Of a stretch of 10,463 bases of DNA, positions 7,566-10,463 are shown in pieces. Every line of letters begins with the position of its first letter. Within the stretch, counting starts at the first letter, position 1. The stretch is taken from contig JABFST010000283.1 in assembly GCA_013140465.1 (NCBI GenBank), positions 1-10,463 on the forward strand. Direction: 5' to 3'. Below the pieces are notes generated by a model that made no database searches, was not told the DNA's origin, and worked only from the letters and a program-made list of their open reading frames with translations. Source of the DNA: Methylococcaceae bacterium. Lineage in GTDB: Bacteria > Pseudomonadota > Gammaproteobacteria > Methylococcales > Methylomonadaceae. The position numbers and the translations under genes were made by a program.

Positions 7566-8177
7566 TTATTTTTGCTTGCGCGAACGCACCAGCAAAAAGA
7601 ACATGTAAAACAAAGCCATCCATTCATAACGGTATTTAAACGGCTTGACTAGCCAAGATTGGGTAATTTCCGTCCAATGGAGGCGGATTAAAAACAACAC
7701 CAGAATATCGTTTAAAAAATCGATAATGGCTTTTTCAGGGTCTTTGACAAAAGCGGCGGGTTTTTTCATACCGATTTTGGTGATGATTTTGGCGGCTTGC
7801 GCAGTTTCTTTGGCATCGCCCCATTTTTCTTTCACCCAGCGCGTCGCCTTAAAGCCGTCGAACTTGGCTTTTAGTTTTTCTTTAAAGACCGCAGTTTTGG
7901 GGATAGGCGCGGGTTCTAAGCCGCCGGATTTTTCCAGCTCCGCCAGCAATGCGTATAAGCGTTTGGCTAAGGTTGTAAAATCACAGGCCGCTTCGTTATA
8001 ACGGATGGATAATTTTTGCTGGCTGCGGTACAGGTTGACGCGGTACACGCCGTCAATTGAGCTAATGCCTAGGCTGACAGCCTTGGCAACATCTGCATGA
8101 CAAATCGCAGCCGGAATTTGGAACCTGACATGCCCGTCCTCACGATAGCGCAGCACAAATTCTTTTTGGATAGACAT
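7566..8177 (-). CDS. HMA2-like domain protein without CXXC, membrane-associated C-terminus
   Basis: I chose the ATG at 8177 (203 residues) because AGGGA lies at 8186-8190, eight bases upstream. The longer frame from 8231 would start inside a terminator-like hairpin. Residues about 6-80 look like a ferredoxin-like HMA fold with a VRFQIP strand, a helix, an IDGVYRVNLY strand and a LSIRY strand, but no CXXC, as in the HMA2 group of heavy-metal-associated-like domains. A charged, lysine-rich linker (about 95-150) follows. Hydrophobic segments at about 152-166 and 186-198 suggest membrane association, and the C-terminus ends in a basic RSRKQK. The N-terminal domain parallels residues 15-87 of the adjacent ATPase, which suggests that the two work together. 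A single cysteine each at 26 and 65 makes classical CXXC metal binding impossible. Function is not known; a regulatory or scaffolding partner of the ATPase is an inference. Confidence 0.75.
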   Translation of the reverse strand: MSIQKEFVLRYREDGHVRFQIPAAICHADVAKAVSLGISSIDGVYRVNLYRSQQKLSIRYNEAACDFTTLAKRLYALLAELEKSGGLEPAPIPKTAVFKEKLKAKFDGFKATRWVKEKWGDAKETAQAAKIITKIGMKKPAAFVKDPEKAIIDFLNDILVLFLIRLHWTEITQSWLVKPFKYRYEWMALFYMFFLLVRSRKQK

Positions 8178-8185
8178 TAATAAAA

Positions 8186-8190
8186 TCCCT
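8186..8190 (-). promoter_or_regulatory. Ribosome binding site deciding the start of the HMA2-like gene
   Basis: AGGGA on the minus strand, eight bases before the ATG at 8177. It supports this start over the in-frame ATG at 8231 and lies immediately after the U-tract of the upstream hairpin. Confidence 0.65.
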
Positions 8191-8191
8191 A

Positions 8192-8235
8192 GAAAAACAA
8201 AACGGGTGGTCTGTATATAAACACAGAACACCCGT
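8192..8235 (-). terminator. Terminator-like hairpin inside the cluster, possible attenuator
   Basis: Read on the minus strand, ACGGGTGTTCTGT (8235-8223) pairs with ACAGACCACCCGT (8214-8202) with one mismatch and an 8-base loop. The stem is followed at once by TTTGTTTTTC (8201-8192), so this has the form of an intrinsic terminator. It lies between the YtxH-like gene ending at 8274 and the HMA2-like gene, and the U-tract ends one base from the ribosome binding site. There is no room for a promoter between this element and the downstream start. Downstream expression must therefore come from read-through or from a promoter overlapping the hairpin. That fits partial termination or attenuation. Confidence 0.75.
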
Positions 8236-8273
8236 CATTGGCGTTATTCGTTCAATAAAAAAACCTTCAGGTC

Positions 8274-8540
8274 TTATTCTTTACTTTCGGCAACGATGTC
8301 TTCTAGGTTTTCTTTTTGTTGTAGGACAAAATCTTTGCCCGCATCCACCACTTTAGTGGTGTTGGCAATGATTTCTTTGCGGTATTTATAGACTAGGTAG
8401 CCAGCGGCTAGCCCTAAACCAAAAACCAAAACTGGGTGTTTTCCGATATTGCTCATTAGCTTTTTCCCCGTATGTACTGTAGATAAACTCATAGACCCTT
8501 TAACCATTTCTTTAGCCACAGCGTGGTGTGCATGCTTCAT
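8274..8540 (-). CDS. Small YtxH-like single-span membrane protein
   Basis: This encodes 88 residues. A short N-terminal part contains a His cluster (MKHAHHAV). It is followed by one hydrophobic segment at about 36-52 with the GLAAGYLVYKYRKEI pattern typical of YtxH-type proteins, then a charged, probably helical C-terminal tail (53-88) without cysteines. The ATG at 8540 has a good AAGGA (8550-8554) nine bases upstream. The gene follows the Cys-rich protein gene after 23 bases and almost certainly shares its transcript. The family label rests on the membrane segment and overall architecture, since such small proteins diverge quickly. A role as a membrane-anchored adaptor of the metal cassette is only inferred from position. 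Confidence 0.75.
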   Translation of the reverse strand: MKHAHHAVAKEMVKGSMSLSTVHTGKKLMSNIGKHPVLVFGLGLAAGYLVYKYRKEIIANTTKVVDAGKDFVLQQKENLEDIVAESKE

Positions 8541-8563
8541 AATAAGATTTCCTTAGTGCGCCG

Positions 8564-8737
8564 TCAGTCTTCGTCAGACTCCGGCAGAAGCTGATCTTCA
8601 TTCAATAATTGATAAATGCCTTTGCAACCTTCGCAACAAAAGGCTTTATCACCTTCTTTCGTCACCAATGTAAAACCCGGCGTTTCTACGGTCAACCCGC
8701 ACAGATCGCACACTTTTTTAGTATCAGTCATCGTCAT
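8564..8737 (-). CDS. Stand-alone five-cysteine metal-binding domain protein (CcoI/FixI N-terminal type)
   Basis: From the ATG at 8737 this encodes 57 residues. It has CDLCG at 10-14, and an FCCEGC block at 33-38 followed by a helix (KGIYQLLNEDQL). The pattern CxxCG...FCCxGCxxxYxLL is that of the small metal-binding domain normally fused to the N-terminus of CcoI/FixI copper ATPases (metal-binding domain of heavy-metal translocating ATPases, PF12156-like), but here it is an independent protein. The C-terminus is acidic. The start at 8737, or the second ATG at 8731, is preferred over an in-frame ATG at 8800 because the longer version would translate the promoter. The ribosome binding site is weak. 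As the first gene of the cluster, it may deliver or sense copper for the ATPase encoded three genes downstream. A TRASH/YHS-like zinc site is an alternative reading of the same cysteine pattern. Confidence 0.8.
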   Translation of the reverse strand: MTMTDTKKVCDLCGLTVETPGFTLVTKEGDKAFCCEGCKGIYQLLNEDQLLPESDED

Positions 8738-8764
8738 TAACTTTTGATTTTTAAGCTGGTTTCT

Positions 8765-8793
8765 ATAGTAGCAAAATACAAATTTTACCACAA
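8765..8793 (-). promoter_or_regulatory. Sigma70-like promoter of the metal cassette
   Basis: On the minus strand TTGTGG (8793-8788) is followed by a 17-base spacer and TACTAT (8770-8765). Transcription would start near 8757, about 20 bases before the first ATG of the five-gene cluster. Spacing is ideal and each box matches the consensus at four of six positions. No CueR-like or CopY-like operator palindrome is obvious within the spacer. Confidence 0.55.
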
Positions 8794-8800
8794 CCGCCAA

Positions 8801-9088
8801 GAACGGCTGCTTGGACGTTAGTCATGATGCCATAGAAGTGCTTGATAGCAAATAAATATCCTTGGTTTGTGCTATGGCGGGTGGGTTGGGTATCCACCGC
8901 TGGCGCAACACGGCTATTGCGATGCAATCCAGCTGGATAGGCCGAATTTGTGCCATGTCTATTTGGGCGGTACTGGCGTATAGTGCGGCTTAGGCCGTTA
9001 AACGCCGAGAGCCGATGCCAGCCGTTTAATGGCAGTGTGCAACGGCCTTGGGCATACGCTATTAATAAGGCCACCTTCTTTCCCATTG
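8801..9088. other. Divergent intergenic region between the metal cassette and the DUF1415 gene
   Basis: No gene is supported here; a long minus-strand frame from 9086 has no ribosome binding site and no recognisable family. The stretch must hold the control region for the plus-strand DUF1415 gene. I could not pick a convincing -35/-10 pair for it. One inverted repeat lies at 8994-9033. Confidence 0.4.
8994..9033. repeat. Imperfect inverted repeat upstream of the DUF1415 gene
   Basis: GCCGTTAAACG (8994-9004) pairs with CGTTTAATGGC (9023-9033) through 11 pairs, one of them G-U, with an 18-base loop. It lies 56 bases before the ATG at 9089 and no U-tract follows. It could be an operator-like dyad or a leader hairpin; nothing shows which. 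Confidence 0.35.
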
Positions 9089-9643
9089 ATGCCTATTATG
9101 ACCACTGACCAACAACTGATTAGCCATACCGAAAACTGGCTAAAAACACTCATCATTAAACACAGCATTTGTCCGTTTGCCCAACATGAACAAGAGCGCG
9201 GGCGTATCCGCTATTGCGTAAACAGGGGTACTGACTTAGAACACAGCCTGATGCAGCTGATAGAGGAATGTGCGTATTTAGACAGCCATGCCGACACCAG
9301 CACGACTTTACTTATTTATGAACCTAGCCTTAGGGCATTTGACGATTATCTGGATTTTTTGGCGGTCGCGGAAGATTTGTTGATAGACCAGGGCTATGAA
9401 GGCATTTACCAATTGGCGAGCTTTCACCCCGATTATTGTTTTGACCAAGCCGCGCAAGACGACCCTGCCAATTACACCAACCGCTCGCCCTATCCTATGC
9501 TGCATTTGTTGCGGGAAACCAGCATAGACTATGCGGTCGAGCACTATCCAGATGCTGAAAATATCCCGCAACGCAATATACAACTCACTCGCCACTTAGG
9601 GCTAGCGCATTTGCGTGCCGTATTGGCGGCGTGTTACCGCTAA
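9089..9643 (+). CDS. DUF1415 family protein
   Basis: This encodes 184 residues, the usual size for DUF1415 (PF07209), a soluble cytoplasmic family of unknown function common in beta- and gammaproteobacteria. Family hallmarks are a WL...CPFA segment at 17-31, a DDYLDFL stretch at 85-91, EGIYQLASFHPDY at 104-116, NYTNRSPYPMLHLLRE at 128-143, and IPQRNI near 159-164. The start at 9089 is chosen by length. The in-frame ATG at 9098 is equally possible and neither has a good ribosome binding site. The stop codon overlaps that of the convergent TPR gene by four bases. There are no membrane segments and no obvious metal motif beyond conserved His/Cys residues (Cys28, His113). There is no evidence that it belongs to the metal cassette, although it is divergently placed beside it. 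Confidence 0.92.
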   Translation: MPIMTTDQQLISHTENWLKTLIIKHSICPFAQHEQERGRIRYCVNRGTDLEHSLMQLIEECAYLDSHADTSTTLLIYEPSLRAFDDYLDFLAVAEDLLIDQGYEGIYQLASFHPDYCFDQAAQDDPANYTNRSPYPMLHLLRETSIDYAVEHYPDAENIPQRNIQLTRHLGLAHLRAVLAACYR

Positions 9644-10463
9644 CTGTTCTCGGTTGCGGGTTTGCTGTCTTCGGCGCTTGCTTCGGATGCCGCGTCAACG
9701 GGTTCATCTGCTGCTGTTTCGGACACCACGTCGTTGGGTTCATCTGCCGCTGCAGCGGTTTCTGTGCGTGGTTCTTGTTCAGGCTGGTCGTCGTCCGCCA
9801 ACTCCGCCGTCCTATCCACTAGCACCCATTTGGAATCGGTTTTTTTAACGGCGGCTTGTTGGGCTTCTTGGACATCGGCTTCGGCTTTTTTGGTTAAACT
9901 GTCCATAAAGCCCAAAAACCAGTCTAAAGCCACAATCCCCGCCAAGTCAGGATCATTCAGGATTTCTTCGGCATCTGGCAAAGTGACTTTATCGCGGGCA
10001 TGTTCCAAGGCTTTTAGGCTGGCTTCATGCTGGCCCCGCAAGGCATAGATGCACGCTAAATTATAAGACGCCGTGCCGGCTTGGATGCTATTGGCCTTAT
10101 CAAACTGGATTTTAGCCATATCGTATAACCTGTCATCCGGCGGCACTTGCTTGAGCCTTGCCAAATCCATATACGCCACGCCGCCATTAATAGCCGCACC
10201 CAAATAATAGGGGTTTATCAACAAACAAAAGGCAAATTTTTCAATGGCATCCTGATAAATTTTGCCCGCTTCGTCGGCAGCCTTGGTTTTGGCTTGGTGC
10301 AGCAAAGCAAAACCCCACTGGTATAAGGTGTCGGCACGCAAGGGGTCATCTTGCAAAATTTCGGCATAACTTAAATAAGTCGCCTTATATAAGCCATTGG
10401 CGGTATGGCCTTCACTGTTACGCGCCAGTGCCGCTTGCTTAATAGTGGCATTGAGTTTGGATT
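9640..10463 (-). CDS. TPR-repeat protein with acidic Ala/Glu-rich C-terminal tail (N-terminus outside window)
   Basis: The frame is open from the right window edge to a TAG at 9640-9642, giving 273 visible C-terminal residues. TTG at 10354-10356 could act as a start, but the frame continues upstream without a stop and the upstream sequence keeps the same helical repeat character. The gene is therefore treated as partial. Visible residues about 18-155 form TPR-like helix pairs: LYKATYLSYAEIL, then TLYQWGFALLHQA, then YQDAIEKFAFCLLINP, then ASYNLACIYALRGQHEASLKALEHA. Such repeats bind protein partners. The last 60 or so residues are rich in Ala, Asp, Glu and Pro and hold a 12-residue tandem repeat; this tail is probably disordered. 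No transmembrane segment is seen. Its role is unknown. It ends tail-to-tail against the DUF1415 gene with no intrinsic terminator between them. Confidence 0.85.
   Translation of the reverse strand, partial: SKLNATIKQAALARNSEGHTANGLYKATYLSYAEILQDDPLRADTLYQWGFALLHQAKTKAADEAGKIYQDAIEKFAFCLLINPYYLGAAINGGVAYMDLARLKQVPPDDRLYDMAKIQFDKANSIQAGTASYNLACIYALRGQHEASLKALEHARDKVTLPDAEEILNDPDLAGIVALDWFLGFMDSLTKKAEADVQEAQQAAVKKTDSKWVLVDRTAELADDDQPEQEPRTETAAAADEPNDVVSETAADEPVDAASEASAEDSKPATENS
9682..9753 (-). repeat. 36-bp tandem repeat encoding a 12-residue unit in the TPR protein tail
   Basis: Two adjacent 36-base units (9718-9753 and 9682-9717) encode AAADEPNDVVSE and TAADEPVDAASE. The 11-base core GGGTTCATCTG occurs on the plus strand at 9700-9710 and 9736-9746. 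The units probably arose by local duplication within the disordered tail. Confidence 0.65.

Noticed and set aside
8178-8231. Longer HMA2-like protein starting at ATG 8231
   Set aside because: That ATG lies inside the terminator-like stem, while the ATG at 8177 has a properly spaced AGGGA.
8738-8800. Longer version of the five-cysteine protein starting at ATG 8800 (adds 21 residues)
   Set aside because: The extension would translate across the best promoter candidate and has no similarity to the metal-domain family; the ATG at 8737 fits better.
8763-9086. 107-codon minus-strand frame in the divergent intergenic region
   Set aside because: It has no ribosome binding site and no recognisable domain. 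It overlaps the promoter and first codons' leader of the metal cassette, so it is treated as a chance frame.

Overview
The window looks like a stretch of chromosome from a gammaproteobacterium of moderate GC content. A large periplasmic multiheme cytochrome, a DUF1415 protein and an elaborate copper-handling locus would fit a methanotroph-like member of Methylococcales. That placement is an inference from gene content and general knowledge, not something the sequence proves.

Layout, left to right. Bases 2-130 hold the last 42 codons of a plus-strand gene, probably a short-chain dehydrogenase/reductase. A near-perfect bidirectional intrinsic terminator (167-206) closes it and probably also closes the minus-strand gene that follows. 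Bases 303-3638 (minus) encode a 1111-residue secreted c-type cytochrome with nine CXXCH motifs, all in the C-terminal half, behind a heme-free 560-residue N-terminal half that includes a PKD-like segment. Just upstream of its start codon sits a 124-bp non-coding mobile element (3674-3797). It has perfect 12-bp terminal inverted repeats beginning GTAA and an 8-bp target duplication, the signature of an IS66-family MITE, and it contains a REP-like hairpin. Bases 3806-4176 have no convincing gene but carry a 54-bp near-perfect palindrome and a smaller hairpin.

Bases 4177-8737 (minus) are a five-gene cluster transcribed right to left: a 57-residue five-cysteine protein resembling the N-terminal metal-binding domain of CcoI/FixI ATPases, a small YtxH-like membrane protein, an HMA2-like protein without CXXC, a Cu+-type P1B ATPase, and a SafE/UreH-type membrane protein with a Met/His-rich N-terminus. 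A sigma70-like promoter lies in front of the first gene. A terminator-like hairpin with a U-tract lies directly before the third gene, and another hairpin lies between the third and fourth. The gene set suggests copper loading or export, possibly for assembly of a cuproenzyme such as a heme-copper oxidase. The N-terminal metal domain is separated from the ATPase, and the ATPase's own N-terminus carries a degenerate HMA-like domain resembling the neighbouring HMA2 protein.

Bases 9089-9643 (plus) encode a DUF1415 protein. It ends tail-to-tail, with a four-base overlap of stop codons, against a minus-strand TPR protein (9640-10463) whose N-terminus lies outside the window and whose C-terminus is an acidic, alanine-rich tail with a 12-residue repeat.

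The strongest items for follow-up are the five-gene metal cassette with its split domain and possible attenuator, the SEHF variant of the ATPase nucleotide-binding motif, and the IS66-type MITE that appears to create a hybrid promoter for the cytochrome gene.
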